This document shows, piece after piece, positions 34,436-42,760 of a stretch of DNA of 62,901 nt. Source of the DNA: Thermobifida cellulosilytica TB100 (GTDB taxonomy: Bacteria > Actinomycetota > Actinomycetes > Streptosporangiales > Streptosporangiaceae). Made by a program: the position numbers and the translations under genes. The notes below the pieces were generated by a model, which was not told the origin of the DNA, made no database searches, and saw only the letters and a program-made list of their open reading frames with translations. The stretch is from positions 13,232-76,132 of the forward strand of contig NZ_KQ950189.1 of assembly GCF_001517975.1 (NCBI RefSeq), read 5' to 3'. Position 1 is the stretch's first letter, and the number at the start of each line of letters is the position of its first letter.

Positions 34436-35965
34436 GTGAACGAGGACGGCAGCGACACGACCCGCCCCTCCGCGGAGGTTCCGGAGTTCCGACGCATCCG
34501 CTCGGAACCGCTTCCCCCACAGCAGGTCCCGCCGCGGCGGTCCGGGGCCGGGCGCCCCCTCCCCTGGATGCCGAGCGCGGCGGCCCGGCGGCGCCGCGCC
34601 GCGCTGCTGCTGTCGGGTTTCCTCTCCGCCCTGGTCCTGCTGGCCTCGGGGACCGCGTGGTCGGTCACCGGATGGCTCTCCGGCCAGTTGCAGCGCTACG
34701 ACGTGTTCACGGGCCTGCTGGAGGGCGACCGGCCCGACGCCGGAGCGCGTGGCGCGCTGAACTTCCTGGTCATCGGCTCCGACGACCGCAGCGGCCTGGA
34801 CGCCGGGCAGCGCTCCGAGCTCGGTGTGGGCAACGTGGAGGGGCGGCGCTCGGACACCATCATGCTGGTCCACCTGAACCACGAACGGGACCACATCACC
34901 GTGGTGGGCATCCCCCGGGACTCCTGGGTGCAGATCCCCGGCCACGGGCCGCACAAGATCAACGCCGCCTACTCGCTGGGCGGCCCGAGCCTGGCCGTGC
35001 AGACGGTGGAGTCGGTCACGGGCGTGCGCATCGACCACTACGTGGAGATCGACTTCACCGGGTTCGTCGAGGTGGTGGACGCGCTCGGCGGGATCACCGT
35101 GTGCCTGCCCGAGGCCATCCACGACGAGAAGGCCCACCTGTCCCTGGAGGCGGGCACCCACGAGCTCGACGGCGTGCAGGCGCTGGCCTTCGCCCGCACC
35201 CGCAAGAGCCCCCACGGCGACCTGGACCGGATCGACCGGCAGCAGCAGGTGCTGTCCGCGCTGCTGGACCGGGCGCTCGACTCGCAGACCCTGAGCGACC
35301 CGGCCCGGTTCACCCGCTTCCTGGAGACGGCGCTCGGCTCGGTCACGGTCGACGAGGCGCTGGACACCGCGGCGCTCAACCAGCTCGGCTCGCAACTGCG
35401 CACCGTCGGCCTGGAGGACGTGACCTTCACCCAGGTGCCGGTGGACCGGATCGACTTCTGGACGCCCAGCGGCGAGGTCGCGGTCACCTGGCACGAGCAG
35501 CGCGCCGCGGAGCTGTTCAACGCGATCGCCGCGGACCGGCCGGTCCTCACCGAGGAGGCCGAGGCCGACCCGGTCCTCCCCGAGCCCGGCGAGGTGGTGG
35601 TGGAGGTCTACAACGGCACCGGGGTCTCCGGGCTGGGCGGACGGCTGCGCGCGGAGCTGCTGGCGGCGGGGTTCCAGGTCCCCGCGGAGGCGGGCAACTG
35701 GGTGCGCCACGACCTCGCCGAGACGCTGGTCCGCTACTCGTCCGACAGCCAGGACGCCGCCGTGCTGCTCCTGGAGAGCATCCCGGGGGCGCGCCCGGAG
35801 GAGGACCCGGCGCTGGGCGGCCGCGTCCAGGTGGTCGCCGGGGCGAACCTCACCGGGGTGGCCGTCCCGGCGGACCTGGCCTCCCGGGAGGCCGAGCAGC
35901 CCGTGGACGTGGGCGGCCGGGACGCGGTGCACACCAGCACCGCCGCGGACAACATCTGCCGGTGA
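34436..35965 (+). CDS. LytR-CpsA-Psr (LCP) wall-polymer ligase with LytR_C domain
   Basis: 509-residue LCP protein, the second in the window. It has a Pro/Arg-rich cytoplasmic tail (~1-52), a membrane helix (~55-75) and an LCP domain (~105-265) with FLVIGSDDRSG, EGRRSDTIMLVHL, VGIPRDSWVQIPG, KINAAYSLGGP, DHYVEIDFTGFVEVVDALGG and AFARTRKSPHGDLDRIDRQQ. A LytR_C domain follows (~380-460) starting VVVEVYNGTGVSGLGG. GTG start with GGGAGGACG upstream. It presumably attaches the polymer made by this region to peptidoglycan; having two LCP genes suggests either two polymers or redundancy. Confidence 0.93.
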   Translation: MNEDGSDTTRPSAEVPEFRRIRSEPLPPQQVPPRRSGAGRPLPWMPSAAARRRRAALLLSGFLSALVLLASGTAWSVTGWLSGQLQRYDVFTGLLEGDRPDAGARGALNFLVIGSDDRSGLDAGQRSELGVGNVEGRRSDTIMLVHLNHERDHITVVGIPRDSWVQIPGHGPHKINAAYSLGGPSLAVQTVESVTGVRIDHYVEIDFTGFVEVVDALGGITVCLPEAIHDEKAHLSLEAGTHELDGVQALAFARTRKSPHGDLDRIDRQQQVLSALLDRALDSQTLSDPARFTRFLETALGSVTVDEALDTAALNQLGSQLRTVGLEDVTFTQVPVDRIDFWTPSGEVAVTWHEQRAAELFNAIAADRPVLTEEAEADPVLPEPGEVVVEVYNGTGVSGLGGRLRAELLAAGFQVPAEAGNWVRHDLAETLVRYSSDSQDAAVLLLESIPGARPEEDPALGGRVQVVAGANLTGVAVPADLASREAEQPVDVGGRDAVHTSTAADNICR

Positions 35966-36101
35966 GCCCGGCCCGGTCCCGCCGGAGCGCGGCAGCGGAA
36001 CCCCGGGGCCGACACCGTCCGTTGTCCGTGTGCACCGGAACGCGTTAGTTCCGCCGCCTCCGGTGGTACTGGAAGGGAACACCGGTCCTAGGAGGGTCTT
36101 C

Positions 36102-36731
36102 GTGTTGCGCCACTCACTCGGCCTGCTGGCCGGGCTCGTCTTGACCCCGCTGCTGTGGGTGGGCACGGCGTGGTCGGCCGACCAGATCGCCGAGCACGCC
36201 CGTTCGTCGGCGTCCGGCGGCCCGCTGCTGACCGGCTGCGCGGCCATGATCGGGGTCGGCCTGGTCGGCGGGGTGCTGGCCGCCACCCGGGTCTCTCCCC
36301 TGGCCGCGTTCGTCTCCGGCGGGGTGCTGCTGGGCGTTCCCCTGTGGGCGCTGCTGGACCCCGCCTCGATGGACGCGTCCGTGCCGGGCTGGCTGAACGA
36401 CCCCGACTCGTTCCTGCGCCCGCTGGGACCGGGGCTGCCGCTCTTCCTGGCGCTGGGCACGCTGCTGTTCATCTCCTCGCTCGTGCTGTCCCGGTGGCGT
36501 TCGCCACACCGCGCCCGCGCCGAGGAGGCGTACCCGCCCGCCGTGGCCGCGCCCGTCCCCGCCCGCCGCTCCGGGGCCGTCCCGGCCGTCGACGACGCCC
36601 CCTCCGAGACCGGCTGGTCCGACGACCTGTCCGCCAAGACCACCACCCCGTTCCGCCGCCGCGAGGACGGCGTCCACCCGCTCGACGGCGAGGCGGACGA
36701 CCGCACCCGGGTCTTCGGCGACGACCGGTGA
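36102..36731 (+). CDS. Hypothetical membrane protein, four helices plus disordered tail
   Basis: 209 residues. Four hydrophobic segments (LLAGLVLTPLLWVGTAWS, LLTGCAAMIGVGLVGGVLAA, LAAFVSGGVLLGVPLWALL, PLFLALGTLLFISSLVL) are followed by a ~75-residue charged, Pro/Ala-rich tail ending DDRTRVFGDDR. I do not recognise the family. GTG at 36102 with AGGAGG six bases upstream settles the start; the 24 residues of a longer reading are unlikely. It follows the LCP gene by 136 bases and precedes the UDP-glucose dehydrogenase gene; it may have a wall-related role but nothing in the sequence proves it. Confidence 0.75.
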   Translation: MLRHSLGLLAGLVLTPLLWVGTAWSADQIAEHARSSASGGPLLTGCAAMIGVGLVGGVLAATRVSPLAAFVSGGVLLGVPLWALLDPASMDASVPGWLNDPDSFLRPLGPGLPLFLALGTLLFISSLVLSRWRSPHRARAEEAYPPAVAAPVPARRSGAVPAVDDAPSETGWSDDLSAKTTTPFRRREDGVHPLDGEADDRTRVFGDDR

Positions 36732-36945
36732 GCCGCTGTTTCGTACCCGGAAACCCGCTGTCCGGTGTTTGATGGTCTGATGTAGTGTGCGGGAGTTTCG
36801 CACGACTCCCGGTCCACCGCAGTGTCGCGGTGCCCCGCCGCCGCGGGAGGGCGAGACGGCCGCGGTCCCCCTGCCGAGCGGCCCTGTGGCGGCGGGCGGA
36901 CCGCGCATAGCATTCCTAGGCCGGTCGTGAGGAAGGACTGATCCG

Positions 36946-38277
36946 TTGGTGGAGAAACAGCACCTCAGAATCGCGGTGCTCGGTACCGGGTACCTCGGGG
37001 CGACCCACGCCGCCTGCATGGCGGAGCTGGGCTTCGAGGTCCTGGGAGTCGACGTCGACCAGAGCAAGATCGACTCCCTCTCCTCCGGACGGGTCCCCTT
37101 CTACGAGCCGGGCCTGGAAGACGTCCTCACCCGCAACCTCGCCGCCGGCCGCCTGCGCTTCACCACCGACTACGCGCAGGCCGCCGCCTTCGCCGACGTG
37201 TACTTCATCTGCGTGGGCACCCCGCAGCAGGCCACGTCCAACGCGGCCGACCTGCGGTACGTGGACGCCGCGGTGGAGACGCTGGCGCCGCTGCTGACCC
37301 GGCCCTCCGTCGTCATCGGCAAGTCGACGGTGCCGGTGGGCACCGCCGCCCGCATCACCGCTCAGTTCCACGCCCTGTCCCCCGCGGGCGAGGCCGTGGA
37401 GGTCGGCTGGAGCCCGGAGTTCCTGCGGGAGAGCCACGGCGTGGAGGACACGCTCAACCCGAACCGGATCGTGGTCGGCACCGACTCGCCGCGGGTGGAG
37501 CAGGTGATGCGGGAGATCTCCGCCAGCCAGATCGCGCGGGGCATCCCCTTCCTCGTCACCGACCTACAGACCGCCGAGCTGGTCAAGGTCGCCGCCAACG
37601 CCTTCCTCGCCACCAAGATCTCCTTCATCAACGCGATGGCCGAGGTGTGCGAGGCCGTGGGCGCGGACGTGATCCAGTTGGCCGAGGCGCTCTCCCACGA
37701 CGACCGCATCGGCGGCAAGTTCCTCGGCCCCGGCCTGGGCTTCGGGGGCGGCTGCCTGCCCAAGGACATCCGCGCGTTCATGGCGCGGGCCGACGAGCTG
37801 GGCGTGGAGCCCGCGCTGTCGTTCCTGCGCGAGGTGGACGCCATCAACCAGCGCCGCCGGGCGCGCACCATCGACATCGCGCGCGGCCTCATCGGCGGCA
37901 GCTTCGCCGGCCGCACGGTCGGCGTGCTGGGGGCCGCCTTCAAGCCCAACTCCGACGACATCCGCGACTCCCCCGCCCTGGACGTGGCGGCCACCATCGG
38001 CTCGCTGGGCGCGCGCGTCACCGTCTACGACCCGGAGGCGCTGGAGAACGCCAAGCGGGCCTACCCGCAGTTGAACTTCGCGCACACCATGGTGGAGGCG
38101 GTGCGCGACGCCGAGGTGGTGCTGCTGCTCACCGAGTGGGCGGAGTTCCGCAGTGCCGACCCCGACGAGCTGGGCAAGGTGGTGGCCGAGAAGCGGATCG
38201 TGGACGGCCGCAACGCGCTGGACCCCGACCACTGGCGTGCGCACGGCTGGACCTACCGGGCGCTGGGACGGCCCTGA
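36946..38277 (+). CDS. UDP-glucose 6-dehydrogenase
   Basis: 443-residue UDP-glucose/GDP-mannose dehydrogenase. It oxidises UDP-glucose to UDP-glucuronate with two NAD. The NAD site is IAVLGTGYLGATHAACMAELG (9-29), then VPFYEPGLEDVL, VGTPQQ, GKSTVPVGTA, WSPEFLRE, the catalytic cysteine in GFGGGCLPKDIRAF (~266-279) and GVLGAAFKPNSDDIRDSPALDV. The CLPKD form marks UDP-glucose dehydrogenase, unlike the HCIPIDP enzyme at 22157. TTG at 36946 (GGAAGG nine bases upstream) is preferred; the next codon, GTG, is an alternative. UDP-glucuronate would supply uronic acid residues to the wall polymer. The CoA-binding gene follows after 32 bases. Confidence 0.93.
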   Translation: MVEKQHLRIAVLGTGYLGATHAACMAELGFEVLGVDVDQSKIDSLSSGRVPFYEPGLEDVLTRNLAAGRLRFTTDYAQAAAFADVYFICVGTPQQATSNAADLRYVDAAVETLAPLLTRPSVVIGKSTVPVGTAARITAQFHALSPAGEAVEVGWSPEFLRESHGVEDTLNPNRIVVGTDSPRVEQVMREISASQIARGIPFLVTDLQTAELVKVAANAFLATKISFINAMAEVCEAVGADVIQLAEALSHDDRIGGKFLGPGLGFGGGCLPKDIRAFMARADELGVEPALSFLREVDAINQRRRARTIDIARGLIGGSFAGRTVGVLGAAFKPNSDDIRDSPALDVAATIGSLGARVTVYDPEALENAKRAYPQLNFAHTMVEAVRDAEVVLLLTEWAEFRSADPDELGKVVAEKRIVDGRNALDPDHWRAHGWTYRALGRP

Positions 38278-38309
38278 GGCGACCGGCCGGGGCCGAGGGA
38301 GGAGGAGGC

Positions 38310-38726
38310 ATGGCGCGGCTCAACGACCCCGAGGAGATCCGTCGGCTGCTGGCGGAGACCGAGGTGTGGGCGGTGGTCGGACTGGGCGACCACCCGGACC
38401 GGCCCGCCTACGGGGTGGCGCGCTTCCTCCAGGAGCACGGCAAGCGGATCGTGCCGGTGCACCCGGACGCGGCGACGGTGCACGGCGAGCGGGGCTACCC
38501 CTCGCTCGCCGACATCCCCTTCGACGTGGACGTGGTGGACGTGTTCCGCCGCTCCGACGCGGCGGGCGCGGTGGCCGACGCGGCGCTGGAGCGCCCCGAG
38601 GTCAGGGGCGTGTGGTTCCAGTTGGGCGTGGTCGACCACGCCGCGGCCGAACGGGTGCTGGCGGCGGGCCGCACCATGGTGATGGACCGCTGCCCGGCGA
38701 TCGAGTGGCCGAAGCTGCTGGGCTGA
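38310..38726 (+). CDS. CoA-binding domain protein (YccU-like)
   Basis: 138-residue single-domain Rossmann protein: VWAVVGLGDHPDRPAYGVARFLQEHGKRIVPVHP (~19-52) is the CoA_binding signature, followed by GYPSLADIPFDVDVVDVFRRSD and VWFQLGVVDHAAAERVLAAGRTMVMDRCPAIEWPKL. Related proteins bind CoA or acyl-CoA; the physiological role is not known. Start ATG at 38310 with GGAGGAGG immediately upstream. A weak ccccgg/ccgggg hairpin lies just after the stop (38728-38743). Confidence 0.88.
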   Translation: MARLNDPEEIRRLLAETEVWAVVGLGDHPDRPAYGVARFLQEHGKRIVPVHPDAATVHGERGYPSLADIPFDVDVVDVFRRSDAAGAVADAALERPEVRGVWFQLGVVDHAAAERVLAAGRTMVMDRCPAIEWPKLLG

Positions 38727-38901
38727 TCCCCGGAAATCCGGGGGAATCCGAATTCCCGCTGATTTTCCTCGGAATACCGCCTTCCGCCGCGCCGCGGGGG
38801 TGGAACCGCTTTTTCGGCCGAGTTCGGCCGCACAGTCTGAATCCCGAGATCGCGCGGTCGTCGCCTCCGGTAATCTCCGGGCCGCAGGAGGCGGCGTCGC
38901 A

Positions 38902-39500
38902 ATGGGAATCGCCGCTTTGGAGCATCCGACGACCGAAACTCACGTCGACGCTCGGTGGGCGTACTTGCTGCGCGCCTGGCATGAGCTCGACATACCCGAG
39001 GGATGGCGGGCGGAAATACGTGAGGAAGGCATCGTCGTCACACCTCCGCCGTCTGCTGCGCACGGAACGACCGCGGTCGTGCTCCAGTGACAGATCGACC
39101 GGAAGATCCCCGACGGCTGGGAGATCCGCCGGGGAACGGGCGTGGCCATCGTCTCGCTGGCCCGGCTACGGGCCCCGACCTGCTGGTCGTGCCCTCGGAG
39201 GCGGTTCCCGAAGAGCGGGGCGTCCCGATTCCCTCCGAGGAGGTGCTGCTGGCCGTGGAGATCGTCTCCCGGGACGACGCCACCGACGACCGCGTCACCA
39301 AGCGCGAGGAGTACGCCAGGGGCCAGATCCCGCTGTACCTCCTGGTCGACGGGTACGACCCGCGGGGCCGGCGTCACCCTGTTCGCCACGCCCAAGGGCG
39401 GGGACTACGCCGACAGCCGCCGGGTGGACTGGGGCGAACCCGTCGCGCTGCCCGAGCCGTTCGGCTTCGGGCTGGAGACCACCGGCTTCCGGGTGCCGCG
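38902..39500 (+). pseudogene. Decayed Uma2-family (PD-(D/E)XK-like) gene
   Basis: Remnant of a Uma2 endonuclease-like gene, common in multiple copies in actinobacteria. It begins ATG at 38902 (HPTTETHVDARWAYLLRAW, IREEGIVVTPPPSAAHG), then meets an in-frame TGA (39088-39090). The next pieces are in other frames: PDLLVVPSEAVPEERG, EEVLLAVEIVSRDD, KREEYARGQIPLYLLVDGY, then GVTLFATPKGGDYADSRRV and VALPEPFGFGLETTGFRV. So there is one stop and two frameshifts (about 39160-39175 and 39365-39375). The family catalytic PDLL and E-I-x-S pieces survive, but no intact protein can be made. The right end is approximate. Confidence 0.8.
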
Positions 39501-39557
39501 CGACCGACCCGGTGCCGCCCGTCCGCGCGGCTCCCCTCCGGTCCGGGGCCGACGGGG

Positions 39558-40091
39558 TCAGCGGGCGCCGAAGCCGAACGACGAGCCCTCGGTGAGCTTG
39601 CGGCGCAGCCGCTCGCCCTTCTCCTGGGCCTGCTGCTTGAGGTCGGCCTGGAACTGCGCCATCTTCGCGCGCAGCTCCTCGTCGTGGGCGGCGAGGATGC
39701 GCACCGCCAGCAGCCCGGCGTTGCGGGCCGCGCCCACCGCGACCGTGGCCACCGGCACCCCGGCGGGCATCTGCACGATGGACAGCAGCGAGTCGAGTCC
39801 GTCCAGGTACTTCAGCGGCACCGGGACCCCGATGACCGGCAGCGGGGTGACCGAGGCGAGCATGCCCGGCAGGTGCGCCGCACCGCCCGCGCCGGCGATG
39901 AGGACCTTCAGCCCCCGCTCGGCCGCCTGCGAGCCGTAGGCGATCATCTCGTGCGGCATCCGGTGCGCCGAGACCACGTCGGCCTCGTAGGAGACGCCGA
40001 ACTCGTCCAGCGCCTCCGCCGCGTCCTGCATGAACGGCCAGTCGGAGTCGCTTCCCATCACGATGCCGACGGTGGGCGGAGTCTGGCTCAC
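39558..40091 (-). CDS. purE: N5-carboxyaminoimidazole ribonucleotide mutase (class I PurE)
   Basis: 177-residue PurE. It converts N5-CAIR to CAIR in purine synthesis. Signatures: [12 protein letters not shown] (10-21), [17 protein letters not shown] (catalytic His in SAHRMP at 41-46) and [24 protein letters not shown]. Class I PurE needs PurK, which is adjacent. A Gln/Arg-rich extension of about 20 residues ends the protein. The GTG at 40091 overlaps the purK stop by four bases (GTGA) and has GGGAG upstream; a longer reading to 40769 lies wholly inside purK and is a shadow. Confidence 0.96.
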   Translation of the reverse strand: MSQTPPTVGIVMGSDSDWPFMQDAAEALDEFGVSYEADVVSAHRMPHEMIAYGSQAAERGLKVLIAGAGGAAHLPGMLASVTPLPVIGVPVPLKYLDGLDSLLSIVQMPAGVPVATVAVGAARNAGLLAVRILAAHDEELRAKMAQFQADLKQQAQEKGERLRRKLTEGSSFGFGAR

Positions 40092-41245
40092 TGCGGGTCT
40101 CCCTTGAGGTACGCTGCGGCGTTCCGGGCCCGTTCCAGCAGGTCGGCGGGGTCGTCGCCGACCACGGTGACGTGCCCGATCTTGCGGCCGGGGCGGACCT
40201 CCTTGCCGTAGAAGTGGATCTTCAGCTCGGGGTCCCTGGCCATGACATGAATGTAGCGGTTGAACACGTGGGGGTCGTCGCCGCCGAGCAGGTTGGCCAT
40301 GACCGTGTAGGGGGCGACGGTCCGCGGCGACCCCAGCGGCAGGTCGAGCACCGCGCGCAGGTGCTGCTCGAACTGCGAGGTGCACGCGCCGTCGATGGTC
40401 CAGTGGCCGGAGTTGTGCGGCCGCATCGCCAGTTCGTTGACCACGATCCCGGTGTCGGTCTCGAACAGCTCGACGGCGAGCATGCCCACCACGTCCAGCG
40501 CGGCGGCCAGCTCGATCGCGAGCTGCTGGGCGGCCACGGCCCGCTCCTCCGACAGGCCGGGGGCGGGGGCGACCACCTCGTGGCAGATCCCGTCGCGCTG
40601 CACCGTCTCCACCACCGGGTAGGCCGCGACCTGCCCGTAGGGGGAGCGGGCGACCTGCACGGCCAGTTCGCGGCGGAAGGCGACCTTCTCCTCGACCAGC
40701 AGCGGCACCCCCTCCTGCGCGGCGCGCTCCACCACGGCCGCGGCCTCCGCCGCGTCGTCGACCACCCACACGCCCTTGCCGTCGTAGCCACCGCGGGCCG
40801 CCTTGAGCACGACCGGCCAGCCGGTCCGCGCGGCGAAGTCGGTGACGTGCCCGAGTTCGGCGACCTCGCGCCAGCGCGGGCAGGGGGCGCCCAGCTCGGT
40901 CAGCCGGGTGCGCATCACCAGCTTGTCCTGGGCGTGGCGCAGCGCGTCCGGCCCGGGCCGCAGCACCGCCCCGGCCTCCGCCAGTTCGCGCAGCACCGGC
41001 TGGGGCACGTGCTCGTGGTCGAAGGTCAGCACGTCGCAGCCCTTGGCGAAGGCGAGCAGGTCGGCGCGGCCCCGGTCGTCGCCGAGGTACACGTCGCCGG
41101 CGACGCGCGCCGCGCTGTCGGCGGGGGTGCCCGCCAGCACCCGGAAGTCCACGCCCAGGGCGATGCCCGCCTGGTGGGTCATCCGGGCGAGCTGGCCGCC
41201 GCCCACCATTCCGACCACGGGCACGCTCCGGTTAGTCTCGCTCAC
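40088..41245 (-). CDS. purK: 5-(carboxyamino)imidazole ribonucleotide synthase
   Basis: 385-residue ATP-grasp enzyme that carboxylates AIR with bicarbonate and ATP to N5-[26 protein letters not shown] (10-31) is the PurK N-terminus; [10 protein letters not shown] is the ATP-grasp lid, [20 protein letters not shown] and [18 protein letters not shown] (catalytic/metal region near 260) complete the fold. GTG at 41245 with GAGG and GTGAGG sequences upstream. First gene of the purK-purE pair, divergent from gtrA. Confidence 0.96.
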   Translation of the reverse strand: MSETNRSVPVVGMVGGGQLARMTHQAGIALGVDFRVLAGTPADSAARVAGDVYLGDDRGRADLLAFAKGCDVLTFDHEHVPQPVLRELAEAGAVLRPGPDALRHAQDKLVMRTRLTELGAPCPRWREVAELGHVTDFAARTGWPVVLKAARGGYDGKGVWVVDDAAEAAAVVERAAQEGVPLLVEEKVAFRRELAVQVARSPYGQVAAYPVVETVQRDGICHEVVAPAPGLSEERAVAAQQLAIELAAALDVVGMLAVELFETDTGIVVNELAMRPHNSGHWTIDGACTSQFEQHLRAVLDLPLGSPRTVAPYTVMANLLGGDDPHVFNRYIHVMARDPELKIHFYGKEVRPGRKIGHVTVVGDDPADLLERARNAAAYLKGDPQ

Positions 41246-41346
41246 GGTTGCCTCACCTCTCGGGTCGACGGGTGCTGGGGTGCGGCCCCGCGAGACCGAC
41301 GCGGGTGCCCGGAAAAGTCTAGTGATGTCCCTGATCGGAACGGGTC

Positions 41347-41808
41347 GTGCGCGTGATCTCGACGTTGTACCGGCGCTTCGCCCAGCTCATCCACGAAGTG
41401 GCCAAGTTCGGCACGGTGGGCGCCTTCGCCTACGTGACGCAGTTGGCGGCGACCAACCTGTTCTGGTACGTGCTGGGCCTGCCGGAGCTGGTCGGGCAGG
41501 CGCTGGGCACGTTCTGCGCCACCGTGGTGGCCTTCCTCGGCAACCGGTTCTGGACGTTCCGGCACCGCTCGCACAGCGGGCTGCTGCTGGCCTACGTGCT
41601 GTTCTTCGGGCTGAACGGGGTGGGCCTGCTGATCCAGGTCGGCTGCCTGTGGTTCACGGTGGGGGTGCTGGGGCTGGACGGCCCGCTGGCGCGCAACATC
41701 GCGGGCAACGTGGTCGGGGTGGGCCTGGGATCGCTGTTCCGGTTCTGGAGCTACCGCAGGTGGGTGTTCCGCGCCCCGGTGGCCGCGGGGGAGTCGGAGC
41801 GGGCCTGA
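41347..41808 (+). CDS. GtrA family membrane protein
   Basis: 153-residue protein with four membrane segments. GtrA-like motifs: EVAKFGTVGAFAYVTQLAATNLFWYV at 17-42, ATVVAFLGNRFWTFRHR (N-R-F-W-T-F is the family hallmark) and GNVVGVGLGSLFRFWSYRRWVF. GtrA proteins are thought to help move polyprenyl-phosphate-linked sugars across the membrane for envelope glycosylation. GTG at 41347 without a convincing RBS; a second GTG two codons on is possible. It precedes the two-component system but is separated by a 257-base gap. Confidence 0.9.
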   Translation: MRVISTLYRRFAQLIHEVAKFGTVGAFAYVTQLAATNLFWYVLGLPELVGQALGTFCATVVAFLGNRFWTFRHRSHSGLLLAYVLFFGLNGVGLLIQVGCLWFTVGVLGLDGPLARNIAGNVVGVGLGSLFRFWSYRRWVFRAPVAAGESERA

Positions 41809-41998
41809 CTTGTGGTGCCGATCCGGTCTTTTTTCGTAAAAAAGTCTTTACCTGTTCTCCGTAACACCAGCACCAAAGAGGACAATTCACCCAGCCTTCT
41901 CTCCACGGCCCCGGAGAGTGAGCCGGAGCGGAATCCCCTGCGGGCAAGGCGTTTTGTGAAGTAAGAGAAATATGCCGGAGGCGGGGCTTGCGCATTTT

Positions 41999-42016
41999 TG
42001 GTCAACCACTGGTCAA
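41999..42016 (+). promoter_or_regulatory. Direct repeats TGGTCAA-N4-TGGTCAA
   Basis: Two exact TGGTCAA copies at 41999-42005 and 42010-42016, starts 11 bases apart (one helical turn). They lie about 50-67 bases before the predicted leaderless start of the response regulator gene. This is the usual layout of an OmpR-family dimer site and suggests autoregulation. Confidence 0.45.
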
Positions 42017-42052
42017 TCGGCGCGCGTGATCCGAAAATCTCGGCGAGAGTCT

Positions 42053-42058
42053 TACGAT
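42053..42058 (+). promoter_or_regulatory. -10 element for leaderless response regulator gene
   Basis: TACGAT seven bases before the ATG at 42066, with no RBS in between. Confidence 0.55.
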
Positions 42059-42065
42059 CAGTGCT

Positions 42066-42734
42066 ATGACCTGCGTTTTGCTGGCCGAAGACGATGCTTC
42101 GATCTCTGAACCGCTGGCCCGCGCACTCCGGCGGGAGGGCTACTCGGTCGACGTGACCGTCGACGGCATGGAGACACTCGACCGCGCCCGCACCGGCGAC
42201 ATCGACCTGTTGGTCCTGGACCTGGGACTGCCCGAGATGGACGGGCTCGAAGTGGCCAGACGGCTGCGCTCGGAAGGCCACGGCACTCCCATCCTGATCC
42301 TCACGGCCCGTGCCGACGAGGTCGACACCGTCGTGGGACTGGACGCGGGGGCCGACGACTACGTCACCAAGCCCTTCCGGCTGGCCGAACTCCTGGCCCG
42401 GGTCCGGGCGCTGCTGCGCCGCGGCGGCGGGGAGGTCCCCGTGGTCCACGGGGTCCGTATCGACAACGACTCGCGCCGCGCCTGGCTGGGCGACCGGGAG
42501 CTGCAACTGACCACCAAGGAGTTCGACCTGCTGCGCGTGCTCGTCCGCGACGCGGGCAAGGTGGTCACCCGGGAGCAGATCATGCGCGAGGTGTGGGACA
42601 CCAACTGGTGGGGGTCCACCAAGACCCTGGACATGCACATCTCCTGGCTGCGCCGCAAGCTCGGCGACGACGCCAACCAGCCCTCCTACATCACCACCGT
42701 CCGGGGGGTCGGGTTCCGGTTCGAGAAGGACTGA
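42066..42734 (+). CDS. OmpR/PhoB-family response regulator
   Basis: 222 residues. Receiver domain 1-115: acidic pocket D9/D10 (LAEDDASI), phosphorylation site D52 in LLVLDLGLPEMDG, T80 and K102 (VTKPF). The C-terminal winged helix is ~125-222, with LTTKEFDLLRVLVRDAGKVVTREQIM and the recognition helix region TKTLDMHISWLRRKLGDD. The partner kinase follows after 26 bases. The target signal and regulon are not readable from sequence; a TGGTCAA direct repeat upstream suggests self-control. From memory, a purE-purK-GtrA-regulator-kinase order also occurs in streptomycetes. Confidence 0.95.
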   Translation: MTCVLLAEDDASISEPLARALRREGYSVDVTVDGMETLDRARTGDIDLLVLDLGLPEMDGLEVARRLRSEGHGTPILILTARADEVDTVVGLDAGADDYVTKPFRLAELLARVRALLRRGGGEVPVVHGVRIDNDSRRAWLGDRELQLTTKEFDLLRVLVRDAGKVVTREQIMREVWDTNWWGSTKTLDMHISWLRRKLGDDANQPSYITTVRGVGFRFEKD

Positions 42735-42760
42735 CGAACGCGCGGCGTTGACGAGGCGAC

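Larger units (their letters stand above)
41809..42065. other. Upstream region of the two-component operon, with AT-rich hairpin
   Basis: 257 bases with no gene. cttttttcgtaaaaaag at 41827-41843 is an AT-rich inverted repeat (7-bp arms), unusual in this GC-rich DNA. It is followed by the direct repeats and promoter listed separately. Confidence 0.5.

Noticed and set aside
33170-36913. 1,247-codon minus-strand frame spanning several genes
   Set aside because: Only the first ~339 codons from the 3' end form a real GT2 protein (start 34186); the rest is antisense to the LCP, membrane and Ugd genes.
39087-40211. 374-codon plus-strand frame after the CoA-binding gene
   Set aside because: Its first ~100 codons are one piece of the broken Uma2 gene and the remainder is antisense to purE and purK.
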